A stretch of 64,000 bases of DNA, taken from the NCBI RefSeq assembly GCF_008271295.1, contig NZ_VTOY01000001.1, positions 372,001 through 436,000 of the forward strand, read 5' to 3'. The position numbers and the translations under genes are program-made. Below the pieces are notes generated by a model. The model saw only the letters and a list, made by a program, of their open reading frames with translations, was not told where the DNA came from and did no database searches. Source of the stretch: Pseudoselenomonas ruminis (lineage in GTDB: Bacteria; Bacillota; Negativicutes; Selenomonadales; Selenomonadaceae). Below, one piece after another: positions 45,558 through 54,016 of the stretch. Positions within the stretch are counted from its first letter, which is position 1, and every line of letters begins with the position of its first letter.

Positions 45558-46664
45558 TTACCCAACAATATAATAATACAAAAGCAGGATGAGCAGCAGT
45601 GAGAGATTGGCGGCGGTAAAACTGAACAAATACCCGCGGGTAAAGGGGAAGCGCGTTCCAATATAGGCCTTGAATGAAATGACGCTGGCCATCGAGGCGA
45701 TGATTGTGCCAAGACCGCCAATGTTGACGCCCAAAAGAAGCGGCGCCGATGCAGTGGTGTACTGTGCCAACATAACCGTAGTCGGCACATTGCTTAATAT
45801 TTGGCTCAGCACTAACGAAACCATAAATTCATTGCCCGCCAAAAGCTGCGCCGGCCAGCTTTGGAAAAACGGGATACGGGCCAGACTGCCGACGCCGATA
45901 AATAAAAATGTAAAGAGCAGCAACAATTTGTAATCTACTTCGCGGAACAGCTGGCGATTTAATAAAGCGATAGCCGGAACGACGACAAGCATGAGCCAGC
46001 CAAACGGCATAATCCGCAGGACATTCAACAGGCAAAGCAGAAAAAGAATCAGCAGGGGAGCAACCGCTCTCCCTGTTATTTTATCTGCATCGTTTGGTGG
46101 CAAAATGACTTCCTTATCGGGAAGCAGGAACGTCGCCAAGTAAATTACGATACCACTGATGAGAACGATAGGGAATGTAATCAAAAGAAAATCATGAAGG
46201 GAAAGGCCGTAATAGGAATAGATAAAGAGATTTTGCGGATTGCCAATCGGTGTCAGCATACTGCCCATATTGGCGGCAATCGTCTGCCAGGTAACAACAG
46301 GAATCAGCAAGCGAATCGCGCGTACCTCGGTAAGAATCATAATGGCCAGCGGGACGAAGATAATCAGCGAAACGTCGTTGGTAATCAGCATGGAACTGAA
46401 AAAACAGCTGAAGATAAAAAAGCGCCCCAACGCGCGGCTCGTAGTATGCTCCCTAAAAATTAGCCGGTAGGCATAGGTAAAAAATCCGCTTTGCCGAAGC
46501 CCGGCAACAATGCTCATCAAACAAAACAACAATCCCAAAAGCGGCACATTGACGCTGTCTAACATCGCCGTTAGCGAAAATGGAACCAGTGAACTAACAA
46601 CGACAGCAAACAGCATCGCCACCGTCAAATCGGGATTTTGACGCAGGTATGGTATTAACTTCAT
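45558..46664 (-). CDS. SLC13/ArsB/NhaD-like ion transporter
   Basis: 368 residues, about ten membrane helices. The citrate-transporter/ion-transporter superfamily pattern is visible: ITNDVSLIIFVPLA and GSMLTPIGNPQNLFIYSYYG in the first half. SNVPTTVMLA and GVNIGGLGTIIASMASVIS form the second, inverted half. Substrates in the superfamily range from dicarboxylates to arsenite and sodium; the substrate is not predictable here. AGGAG and a strong promoter precede the gene. Confidence 0.82.
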   Translation of the reverse strand: MKLIPYLRQNPDLTVAMLFAVVVSSLVPFSLTAMLDSVNVPLLGLLFCLMSIVAGLRQSGFFTYAYRLIFREHTTSRALGRFFIFSCFFSSMLITNDVSLIIFVPLAIMILTEVRAIRLLIPVVTWQTIAANMGSMLTPIGNPQNLFIYSYYGLSLHDFLLITFPIVLISGIVIYLATFLLPDKEVILPPNDADKITGRAVAPLLILFLLCLLNVLRIMPFGWLMLVVVPAIALLNRQLFREVDYKLLLLFTFLFIGVGSLARIPFFQSWPAQLLAGNEFMVSLVLSQILSNVPTTVMLAQYTTASAPLLLGVNIGGLGTIIASMASVISFKAYIGTRFPFTRGYLFSFTAANLSLLLILLLYYYIVG

Positions 46665-46698
46665 AAAAGATGCTCCTAAATTTTTAAATCATTACCAT

Positions 46699-46727
46699 AT
46701 TGTATTTCTTTAAAGCTGAGCTGTCAA
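46699..46727 (-). promoter_or_regulatory. Promoter of the SLC13-like transporter
   Basis: On the minus strand TTGACA (46727-46722), 17 bp, TACAAT (46704-46699). A second TTGACA lies just upstream. The rest of the 46665-46953 gap shows no gene. Confidence 0.75.
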
Positions 46728-46953
46728 ATGTCAATTATCCGCTAGTGCCGAAAAAACGGCCTCACAGAATCGCCTCTAAGCCTGTTAAAATCATTTTTAG
46801 GTATAAACATATGCGCAGAGCAGAAAATGCCGCCAAATGGCGTTATATTGCCTATGACAGTAAAATGACTAAAATTGTTGCTCAATGAGAACACTTTGTA
46901 GTACCATATACTTAGAAAATACAAAAAGAGATAAAGAGAGATGAGGAATCAAG

Positions 46954-47457
46954 ATGAAAAAGAAACTAGCTGTAATGTTTGCGTTGTTCGCCCTGTTGTT
47001 TTTCAGCGGCCAAGCAGATGTCAGTGCCCGAAAATTTATTACTGTAGTACCAAGTTCAGAAATAACATTTAGCGGCATCGGCAAATATGCAACGATTGAA
47101 GAAGTAAAACGGATTTACGGAGAACCGGAAACGTTAAGCAGACGCGATGATGGCCTGATATATTTTGTTTACGGCAATAGCTGGCGTTTCCTGTGCAAAC
47201 CGGTAAATGGGCAGTATTATGTCTATCAGATGGAAGTAACAAAGAATAATGGGATAACAACACCGTCTGGGATTCATGTAGGTTCAACTACGGATGAAGT
47301 ATATGCTGCTTATGGTGATTATAACGACGCATCGTCTAATGGCTCTTATAATTGGAACTTATCAAGTGTACAGCCGGGACAGCCTGATGATAGATCACTC
47401 TTTATTACGGTCAAAGATAATAAAGTGGTAAATATGGTAATTTTATATTCTTATTAA
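46954..47457 (+). CDS. Small secreted protein with two BamE-like repeat segments
   Basis: 167 residues. A signal peptide (1-25, ending SARK) is followed by two related stretches: GIGKYATIEEVKRIYGEPE (about 43-61) and GIHVGSTTDEVYAAYGDYN (about 104-122). The G-x-T-x-EV-x3-YG pattern resembles the BamE/SmpA fold of diderm envelope proteins. I do not recognise a named family. The gene stands alone with its own terminator; TATACT at 46907-46912 may be its -10. Confidence 0.6.
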   Translation: MKKKLAVMFALFALLFFSGQADVSARKFITVVPSSEITFSGIGKYATIEEVKRIYGEPETLSRRDDGLIYFVYGNSWRFLCKPVNGQYYVYQMEVTKNNGITTPSGIHVGSTTDEVYAAYGDYNDASSNGSYNWNLSSVQPGQPDDRSLFITVKDNKVVNMVILYSY

Positions 47458-47462
47458 ACAAC

Positions 47463-47498
47463 AAAAACGGCCATTAGAGAAATCTAGTGGTCGTTTTT
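47463..47498 (+). terminator. Terminator after the small secreted protein
   Basis: A 16-bp stem with two G-U pairs and a GAAA tetraloop, ending in five Ts. Confidence 0.85.
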
Positions 47499-47520
47499 AT
47501 GATTAGTAGCTTTTTGCCCC

Positions 47521-47555
47521 ATAACTTCCGATAAGTATAAATTATCGGAAGTTAT
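47521..47555. repeat. Perfect 14-bp inverted repeat with 7-nt spacer, loxP/dif-like
   Basis: ATAACTTCCGATAA (47521-47534) and TTATCGGAAGTTAT (47542-47555) flank GTATAAA. No T-tract follows, so it is not an ordinary terminator. The 13-bp arm ATAACTTCCGATA matches the loxP arm at 11 of 13 positions, and the general plan is that of tyrosine-recombinase core sites. No recombinase gene is near. Confidence 0.55.
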
Positions 47556-47682
47556 GAAAATATCCTTTTATAGACGTTTATTTTGCTCTTCTAACGGCAT
47601 AATATGATTAGTCAAGTTGGGCTTTATCAATCTGTTTACCAACACCGCCATCTTGCAGACACGTTTATTGTGACTGAGTTCC

Positions 47683-47711
47683 TTGACAGAAATATTTCTA
47701 TATCGTACGAT
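47683..47711 (+). promoter_or_regulatory. Promoter of the ferredoxin gene
   Basis: TTGACA (47683-47688), 17 bp, TACGAT (47706-47711), then AAGGAG before ATG 47745. Confidence 0.65.
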
Positions 47712-47744
47712 GTGAGCGAGTGTTTTATTAAGGAGACGAATGTT

Positions 47745-47951
47745 ATGACTGTTTCTGTTAAAAGACGGCGCGCGAAGATTTTGCCGCAACAATGTGTTGC
47801 CTGTGGCACTTGTCTCGATGTGTGCCCACGCGGTGCGCTTTCGATTTTCCATGGAAGTTTTGCACAGGTTGATATAACGCGCTGTGTTGGCTGCGGGCTC
47901 TGCGCCCGTGAATGCCCGGCAGGTATTATTAAGCTGGAGGTAATCGAATGA
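47745..47951 (+). CDS. Small 4Fe-4S dicluster ferredoxin
   Basis: 68 residues from ATG 47745 after AAGGAG; the longer upstream reading has no ribosome site. Two CxxCxxCxxxCP cluster motifs are clear: CVACGTCLDVCPRG and CVGCGLCARECPAG. It carries electrons in the cytoplasm. It overlaps the next gene by 4 bp, so the two products are probably partners. Confidence 0.9.
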   Translation: MTVSVKRRRAKILPQQCVACGTCLDVCPRGALSIFHGSFAQVDITRCVGCGLCARECPAGIIKLEVIE

Positions 47952-48529
47952 AAATTCAGCAGCATTGGTATCACAATCTCTGGCTATGGTCTATCCTCTA
48001 CTTTTCCCTGGGCTTTGTAAATATCCTGTTTGCCTTGCTTGGCCTCATCAGTTTTTGCCTTCCCCTGCTGTTTGCTATCTTCGGCGGCAATAAACTGTTT
48101 TGCAATCGCTACTGTGACCGCGGGCAATTCTTGCGCTTTTTTGGCAGCAAGCTGGGTCTTTCACGGCGTCACGATATTCCCGATTGGATGCATAGTAATA
48201 TCTTCCGCTATGGATTTATGATATTTTTCTTTGCCATGTTTGGCGGCATCCTCTATACCACTTGGCTGGTTTATATGGAGATTAATTCGCTTAGCGAAGT
48301 CGTTACGCTGTTTTGGTGCTTGGAATTTCCGTGGTCTTGGGCCGGAACCACAGCTGTTTCGCCAGCGGTCGCTCAATTTGCCTTTGGCCTTTATAGCTTG
48401 ATGCTGACTTCTGAACTCATTGCTTTAGCCGCGATGCTTTATTACCGTCCGCGTGCCTGGTGTACGTTTTGTCCTATGGGAACGCTGACGCAGATGATCT
48501 GCAAACGAAAGATTGCCACAAAAGGATAG
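47948..48529 (+). CDS. NapH/CcoG-like membrane protein with cysteine motifs
   Basis: 193 residues with about four membrane helices. Cytoplasmic-side motifs CNRYCDRGQFL (after helix 2) and WCTFCPMGTLTQ (after the last helix) are the CxxxC(P/D)xGxL marks of NapH/NosR-type proteins. No canonical ferredoxin domain is present here; the upstream ferredoxin may supply it. It could pass electrons between quinones and the ferredoxin, or help build a metalloprotein; both are inference. Confidence 0.75.
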   Translation: MKIQQHWYHNLWLWSILYFSLGFVNILFALLGLISFCLPLLFAIFGGNKLFCNRYCDRGQFLRFFGSKLGLSRRHDIPDWMHSNIFRYGFMIFFFAMFGGILYTTWLVYMEINSLSEVVTLFWCLEFPWSWAGTTAVSPAVAQFAFGLYSLMLTSELIALAAMLYYRPRAWCTFCPMGTLTQMICKRKIATKG

Positions 48530-48530
48530 C

Positions 48531-48560
48531 AAAAAAACTCCGGTACTACCGGAGTTTTTT
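48531..48560. terminator. Bidirectional terminator
   Basis: AAAAAAACTCCGGTA pairs with TACCGGAGTTTTTT (48531-48560), between convergent genes. Confidence 0.88.
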
Positions 48561-48562
48561 AT

Positions 48563-50041
48563 TTATCGGTCAGGCTTGGCAATTGGTGTTGCCTTAGCCG
48601 TTTCCTGTTTTTCGTTTGCTGCTTTTTCCTGGCGGTCAACATAGTCGCCAATTTCATTTAAGAACGCCCGGGCGGAGGTTTCTGCGATAATAGCTTCTTT
48701 ATCGTGCTGCTGTACCTGTTCGCGCTGGCGGAGGAATTTTTGCTTTAACTTCTCATCATTAGGATTTTTTAACCATTCCATTCCGGTCAGGTCAGCGTTG
48801 GTGATGCGCATTAACTGCTGCAATTGCGGCGAACATTCCGCAAGGATTTCTTTTGGCAGTTGTGCCATAAGAGTGACTGCCGATTGATGGAGGCCCTGCA
48901 ATTGTTCCTGTAAAGCCGTCTCGGCAGCGCGGGAACGGTTTGACTCCCAATAGCGGTTGATTGCTTCCCGAAGTTCCTGACCATCTGGCCGGCCAATCTT
49001 GGCCCAATTGTTTTCAAGATGTTGTGACTGATCGGCTACGCGCTGCATATCTTTGGCAAGTGGGCCAAACTGTTCGGCGATTGCCTTTTCCCAGGATTTC
49101 TGTGCCCGATAGCGATGCGGGTCCTTGGCGTAGTCAGCGCCAGTAGCCAGCGTTATTTTCGATAACTGTTCATATTTCATCGGATTGAAAAAAATCGCAG
49201 GAATCGTTGAATTTTCCGGGAGTTTTTCTACCGGTCCCAGAGCCAGTTTATTTTCCATATAGTCCGTAACTGGATAATTCCACCAGATGCCAAGCGTCCG
49301 GTCATACAGTTTATTGGCAGCCGCGAGCTGCTCATCCGACAAGCCGTCGGGCACGACACCGTCGCCCGTATAAAGGACGAGAATCTCCGGATTGAGGTTC
49401 TTGGTAAACGCCTCGGTATAAGGTTTCTTTACACCATCGGTGTGCATGTCGGCACGGAAGTATTCCGTGGGAACCGTAATCAGCGGATTGACCCCATAAT
49501 GGGTGGCAATGAATTTTTCGGACAGCCAGTTTAGGAAAAGTGCCTGCCCCTCCCCATCTTTTTCCTGGATGTCATCAAAGAAGATGGCAAAATCCCGGAC
49601 GCCGAGGTCATACATCGCCTGAAGTTTTTTATACATGGCGATTCGGTCCTGAAAGCCCTTAAAGCCGGTGAACTTGATGTCAAGCCCCGGCGAAACAGCA
49701 AAGACAAAGCGAACCTTTTGTTTTTTGGCCGCAGAAATCAAAGACGAAAGCTCCTTCATCTTGTCGTCCGGATACGGCTCCCGCCATTTTGCCCGATGAT
49801 ATGGGTCGTCTTTGGGCGCATAAATATAAGCATTGAGATCGTGCTTGTTGCAAAAGGTCAGGATATCGAGCCGGTCGGCCTGCTGCCAGGGCGTGCCGTA
49901 GAATCCTTCCACAATCCCACGCAGCGGAATCGGTGCGGTTTCCGCATGACAAAAATCGGTGGCTGCTCCCAAGAGGAAAAGACTGCTGACCGCCGCCAGA
50001 GTAAAGGTCTTCTTTGCTATTGGGAAAATATTTTTAATCAT
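48563..50041 (-). CDS. GH84-family beta-N-acetylglucosaminidase, secreted
   Basis: 492 residues. Signal peptide about 10-34. The GH84 barrel starts with RGIVEGFYGTPW (41-52) and carries the catalytic aspartate pair D156-D157 in FAIFFDDIQ. PTEYF and WWNYPVTDY match the family. The C-terminal 150 residues are helical. GH84 enzymes release GlcNAc from host O-glycans or hyaluronan by substrate-assisted catalysis. The lysine-rich tail (KATPIAKPDR) is unusual. It may be used to forage on mucin, which is inference. Confidence 0.88.
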   Translation of the reverse strand: MIKNIFPIAKKTFTLAAVSSLFLLGAATDFCHAETAPIPLRGIVEGFYGTPWQQADRLDILTFCNKHDLNAYIYAPKDDPYHRAKWREPYPDDKMKELSSLISAAKKQKVRFVFAVSPGLDIKFTGFKGFQDRIAMYKKLQAMYDLGVRDFAIFFDDIQEKDGEGQALFLNWLSEKFIATHYGVNPLITVPTEYFRADMHTDGVKKPYTEAFTKNLNPEILVLYTGDGVVPDGLSDEQLAAANKLYDRTLGIWWNYPVTDYMENKLALGPVEKLPENSTIPAIFFNPMKYEQLSKITLATGADYAKDPHRYRAQKSWEKAIAEQFGPLAKDMQRVADQSQHLENNWAKIGRPDGQELREAINRYWESNRSRAAETALQEQLQGLHQSAVTLMAQLPKEILAECSPQLQQLMRITNADLTGMEWLKNPNDEKLKQKFLRQREQVQQHDKEAIIAETSARAFLNEIGDYVDRQEKAANEKQETAKATPIAKPDR

Positions 50042-50075
50042 TATACACTCCTGTCTGTACTAAACCTATTGTCCT

Positions 50076-50086
50076 ATTATAGCACA
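50076..50086 (-). promoter_or_regulatory. Extended -10 promoter of the GH84 gene
   Basis: On the minus strand TGC followed by TATAAT (50081-50076), about 35 bp before the start. Confidence 0.5.
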
Positions 50087-50176
50087 GAATGAGGGGAAAA
50101 ATCTTGTTTGCCATATTGGCCGGATTAATGATTTTTCGAAAAAATCTCAGCAAAATTACGAAAATCAGTTCCATAT

Positions 50177-50197
50177 CGAACATATATGTGCTACAAT
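50177..50197 (+). promoter_or_regulatory. lexA promoter with possible operator dyad
   Basis: TACAAT (50192-50197) with TGC before it, overlapped upstream by CGAACATATATGTGC (50177-50191), whose core ACATATATGT is a perfect dyad. It does not fit the GAAC-N4-GTTC spacing found before the polymerase gene, so autoregulation is only likely by analogy. Confidence 0.4.
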
Positions 50198-50239
50198 AGA
50201 ACAAAGGATATATTATTCGTTATGAGGAGGCAGAAAATC

Positions 50240-50854
50240 ATGCGCAAAACGCAGACTTCCAGTGAGCGCCAGAAAGAAATCTTCCAATACATCAAATCGT
50301 TCCTGCTTGAAAAGGGCTACCCACCTTCGGTGCGTGAAATCGGCAAGGCCGTAGGCCTTAAGTCCAGCTCGACCGTTCATGGTTACCTCTCCCGCTTAGA
50401 GGAAAACGGCATGATTAAGCGCGACCCGACCAAGCCGCGTGCTATTGATATCTTAGATGAGAAACCATGGGGAAAGAACGTTGCTGTTCCGCTCGTTGGT
50501 ACTGTTACGGCTGGCATGCCGATTTTCGCAGAAGATAACGTGCAGGATGTCTATTCGTTCCCGCAGAACCTTCTCGGCACGTCGGATAAGACTTTCATGC
50601 TCAAGGTATCGGGCGAAAGCATGATTAATGCTGGCATCTACGATGGCGATTTCGTCATGGTCCGCCAGCAGGATTCCGCCAACGACGGCGATATCGTCGT
50701 CGCCCTTGTCGACAAGGAAGGTGCTACGGTAAAACGCATCTATCGCGAAAAAGACTGCTTCCGCCTGCAGCCAGAGAATGATACGATGAAACCGTTCTAC
50801 GAAAAAGACGTCAACGTGCTCGGCAAAGTCATCGGCGTATACCGTCAGATGTAA
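50240..50854 (+). CDS. lexA: LexA repressor
   Basis: 204 residues from ATG 50240 after GAGGAGG. The winged HTH (about 25-70) has PPSVREIGKAVGLKSSSTVHGYL. The autocleavage site is A91-G92 in TVTAGMP. The Ser-Lys dyad is S127 (SGESM) and K165 (GATVKR). It represses SOS genes until RecA filaments stimulate self-cleavage. The polymerase-yolD unit at 18-20 kb carries a matching box. Three repeated dyads follow the stop codon. Confidence 0.97.
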   Translation: MRKTQTSSERQKEIFQYIKSFLLEKGYPPSVREIGKAVGLKSSSTVHGYLSRLEENGMIKRDPTKPRAIDILDEKPWGKNVAVPLVGTVTAGMPIFAEDNVQDVYSFPQNLLGTSDKTFMLKVSGESMINAGIYDGDFVMVRQQDSANDGDIVVALVDKEGATVKRIYREKDCFRLQPENDTMKPFYEKDVNVLGKVIGVYRQM

Positions 50855-50890
50855 GTTGACCTGTCAACCTATTGTCAAAAGTCAAATGTC

Positions 50891-50937
50891 AAAAATGACC
50901 AGTCAAATCACTTCCGATTTTGACTGGTCATTTTTTT
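50891..50937 (+). terminator. lexA terminator built from inverted TGACNNGTCA units
   Basis: A perfect 17-bp stem (50891-50907 with 50919-50935) whose arms contain TGACCAGTCAA and its inverse, then a run of seven Ts. A third dyad TTGACCTGTCAA lies at 50856-50867. Confidence 0.9.
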
Positions 50938-50954
50938 GTTGAAGCAATCGTTGT

Positions 50955-52199
50955 TTATTTGTCAACGTCAAGCACTGCCTGAGCGGCGCCCATTACGCCA
51001 ATAACGGCGTGTTCAAAGGTCAGGCCACCCTGGAGGTAGACGTTGTACGGTGCGCGCATCGGGCCATCGGCGCTGAATTCAATCGAAGCACCCTGGACAA
51101 ACGTGCCAGCTGCCATGATGATCTGGTCGGCATAGCCTGGCATATCCCACGGCTCGGGAGCTGCGTACGAATCAACCGGCGAATATTTCTGAATGCCGCC
51201 GCAGAAAGCGATAAGTTTTTCAGCGGAGCCAAGCTCGATGGCCTGGATGATGTCGCCGCGAACATCGGTTGGCAGTGGCAGCGTCTTGTAGCCGAGTTTG
51301 GCAAACATGCCAGCGGCAAAGAGTGCCCCCTTGATGGCCTGCGAAACGACATGTGGCGCGAGGAAGAGTCCCTGGAACAGCAGGCGGTTGTTGGCGAGGC
51401 TCGCGCCGAGTTCATCGCCCATGCCCGGTGCCGTCAGGCGATACGATGCGAGCTCTACGAGCTTGTCCTTGCCGACGATGTAGCCGCCCGTCGGAGCGAT
51501 GCCGCCGCCCGGGTTCTTGATCAGCGAACCGGCCATGATGTCAGCCCCGACCTGCGTCGGCTCGAGCGTGTCAACGAACTCGCCGTAGCAGTTATCGACA
51601 AAGCAGATGCAGTCCGGCTTGATGCGATGGACTTCGGCCGTGATGGCGCGGATGTCATCAATCGAGAGCGGATTGCGCATGCTGTAACCGCGTGAACGCT
51701 GAATCTCGACCATCTTGGTCTTGTCGGTGATGACGTTTTTAATGCCATCCATATCGACTTTGCCGTCAATCATCGGCAGTTCGTTATAGAGCACGCCAAA
51801 TTCCTTGAGCGAGCCCGGGCTCGGATTGTCATACCCGATGACGGTCTGCATCGTATCGTACGGCTTGCCCGTCAGCGAGACGAGCTCATCGCCCGGACGC
51901 AGGATGCCGAAGAGAACCGTCGCGAGAGCATGGGTGCCCGAGACGAACTGCGTGCGCACCAAAGCGCGTTCCGCGCCAAAGATTTTCGCATAGAGTTCTT
52001 CGAGTTTGCCGCGGCCGATGTCATCGTAAGCATAGCCCGAGGTCGTGTTAAAGTGTGCATCCGATACTTTGCATTCACGCATCGCATCGAGGATTTTCAA
52101 GGTGTTTGCTTCAGCGACTTCCTCGACATGCTGGAAAAGTGGCTGCGTTTCTTTGAGAACTTCTTTTTTTAAGTCGAGAATTTTTTTGGAAAAGGACAC
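50955..52199 (-). CDS. Methionine gamma-lyase-like PLP protein (YnbB family)
   Basis: 414 residues. The family is fold-type I PLP, annotated as methionine gamma-lyase-like or aluminium-resistance protein. RTQFVSGTHALATVLFGILRPGDEL, CFVDNCYGEFVDTLEP and the PLP lysine region AGSLIKNPGGGIAPTGGY are visible. The true substrate is not established. It is 5 bp behind hflX, the same order as ynbA-ynbB of Bacillus subtilis, so the pair is conserved. Confidence 0.85.
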   Translation of the reverse strand: MSFSKKILDLKKEVLKETQPLFQHVEEVAEANTLKILDAMRECKVSDAHFNTTSGYAYDDIGRGKLEELYAKIFGAERALVRTQFVSGTHALATVLFGILRPGDELVSLTGKPYDTMQTVIGYDNPSPGSLKEFGVLYNELPMIDGKVDMDGIKNVITDKTKMVEIQRSRGYSMRNPLSIDDIRAITAEVHRIKPDCICFVDNCYGEFVDTLEPTQVGADIMAGSLIKNPGGGIAPTGGYIVGKDKLVELASYRLTAPGMGDELGASLANNRLLFQGLFLAPHVVSQAIKGALFAAGMFAKLGYKTLPLPTDVRGDIIQAIELGSAEKLIAFCGGIQKYSPVDSYAAPEPWDMPGYADQIIMAAGTFVQGASIEFSADGPMRAPYNVYLQGGLTFEHAVIGVMGAAQAVLDVDK

Positions 52200-52204
52200 T
52201 ACAA

Positions 52205-54007
52205 TTACTCCTTACTATATGGTAAATATTTATCTTTTTCAGATACAGGCAGACTGACTTCCAAGAGAGTCCCCTGCTCCATGTATTCGGTAGAACGGAC
52301 AGCATTTAAAGCATGAAGGGCCGTGATGAGGTTTCCCTTATCATAGGGAATCAGCAGCGTGAGTTTTATCTGGCTTTCCTGGAAAAAGCTTTCGATTTTT
52401 TGCTGCAGGGCCTCGAGGTTTTCCCCCGTTCGCGCGGAGATACAGATTCCCTCGCGGTCATGAAGCATTTGCTGGCGAAGGTTGTCGTTATCGATGCGGT
52501 CGGATTTATTGAACACATAAAGCGTCGGCTTTGTCTCCGCGTCGAGTTCTTTTAACACCTCGATTACGGCCGCAATCTGCTGCTCAAAGTTTTCGTTGCT
52601 GCAGTCTACCACATGCAGCAGCATATCGGCTTCCTGGACTTCCTCAAGGGTGGCCCGGAATGCAGTTACGAGCGTATGCGGCAGCTTTTGAATAAAACCG
52701 ACGGTATCGGTAAGCAGGATTTCCTGCTTCTCGGGCAAGACGAGATGGCGCGTAGTCGGGTCAAGCGTGGCGAACAGCTTGTCTTCGGCAAAGACCTCTG
52801 AGCCGGTTAATTTATTCAACAACGTCGATTTGCCCGCATTGGTATAGCCGACGAGCGCGACGAGCGGAATCCTTGATTCCTTGCGGCGCACGCGGTGCAG
52901 GCTGCGGCTTTTCTTTAGCCCCTCGATCTGCTTTTCGATGTCGTGAATCTTTGTATAGATGCGGCGGCGGTCGACTTCGAGTTTCGTCTCACCGGGGCCG
53001 CGCGTGCCAATGCCGCCGCCGAGACGCGAGAGTACGAGTCCCTGCCCGCCCAGACGTGGCAGATTGTACTTGAGCTGGGCGAGTTCAACTTGCAGTTTGC
53101 CTTCCTTGGAGCGGGCGCGCTGAGCGAAAATATCGAGAATCAGCGCGGTGCGGTCAATGACTTTGATGCCGAGTGTCTGCTCTAAGTTATGCTGCTGTGA
53201 CGGCGTAAGTTCATCGTCTAGGATCAAAAGATTCGCATCATTGTTTTGAATCTCCATGGCAATCTCAGAAACTTTGCCCTTGCCGAGGAAGAAGGCCGCA
53301 TCGGGCTTTTCTTTGCGTTGGGTGAACTGACCGACAATCTTGGCACCGGCTGTATCGGCAAGCCGCGCAAGCTCGGCCATTGATTCTTCGATGGACCATA
53401 GCTGTTTGCCCGGACGTTCGACACCGGCAAGGATTGCCCGCTCGATGTCGTCGTCGGTGTTCTTGAGATTCTGCGCGCCCAGTTTTTTATTGATAACCGT
53501 AACGAGCATACTGAGGTTGATTTGGTCAAGCGTTTTTTCTTTTACGGGGCCATAGGTCTGAAGTTCCTCGGTGCCATCTTCGGTCATATCGCCAGTAAAA
53601 AATCCCATGGTGCCAATGATGCCTTCTTTATGATGGCGCCCGATGGCTGCCATGCAGTCGAAGCGAAGACGGCGCAGGGAAGAAAGATCCGGATCGCTTA
53701 ATCGCACGTCGCCGCTCGGATGCGTGTGAACGCAGCGAATCCCGGAGAGCCGCTTATCGCCGCGCACCTGGCGCTGAAATTCCGGCAAATCGACGGTACC
53801 CGTATCCCCCAGCGATACCTGTAGGATTTTGCCCTGACGATTGATATATACGGCCACTTCACGGTCGAGAATATCCGTGATTTCGAGCATGGCAGCATTT
53901 AATTCTTTCGTCGAGAGCTGGCCGATGGGTACGGTGAGTGCATAGAGTGCCTTGAGTTTTTCGAGCACATAGGTCTTGATATTTGCTAAATCCCCATTTA
54001 CCTGCAT
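52205..54007 (-). CDS. hflX: GTPase HflX with an N-terminal JAMM/RadC-like domain
   Basis: 600 residues, about 170-190 longer than the compact HflX. The C-terminal HflX part has the glycine-rich SRLGGGIGTRGPGETKLE linker, G1 GYTNAGKST (about 386-394), G3 DTVGFIQKLP and G4 NKSD. HflX splits or rescues stalled 70S ribosomes. The N-terminal region (about 25-140) shows a complete JAMM pattern: E50, H94-x-H96-P, S104-xx-D107, nearly the same spacing as in RadC (HxHPSGD...SxxD). So a metallo-isopeptidase-like fold is probably fused. Activity is unknown. Confidence 0.9.
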   Translation of the reverse strand: MQVNGDLANIKTYVLEKLKALYALTVPIGQLSTKELNAAMLEITDILDREVAVYINRQGKILQVSLGDTGTVDLPEFQRQVRGDKRLSGIRCVHTHPSGDVRLSDPDLSSLRRLRFDCMAAIGRHHKEGIIGTMGFFTGDMTEDGTEELQTYGPVKEKTLDQINLSMLVTVINKKLGAQNLKNTDDDIERAILAGVERPGKQLWSIEESMAELARLADTAGAKIVGQFTQRKEKPDAAFFLGKGKVSEIAMEIQNNDANLLILDDELTPSQQHNLEQTLGIKVIDRTALILDIFAQRARSKEGKLQVELAQLKYNLPRLGGQGLVLSRLGGGIGTRGPGETKLEVDRRRIYTKIHDIEKQIEGLKKSRSLHRVRRKESRIPLVALVGYTNAGKSTLLNKLTGSEVFAEDKLFATLDPTTRHLVLPEKQEILLTDTVGFIQKLPHTLVTAFRATLEEVQEADMLLHVVDCSNENFEQQIAAVIEVLKELDAETKPTLYVFNKSDRIDNDNLRQQMLHDREGICISARTGENLEALQQKIESFFQESQIKLTLLIPYDKGNLITALHALNAVRSTEYMEQGTLLEVSLPVSEKDKYLPYSKE

Positions 54008-54016
54008 AAAAGCTCC

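Noticed and set aside
46700-46888. A 62-codon open frame between the transporter and the small secreted protein
   Set aside because: No ribosome site, no promoter in the right place, and it overlaps the promoter of the minus-strand transporter.
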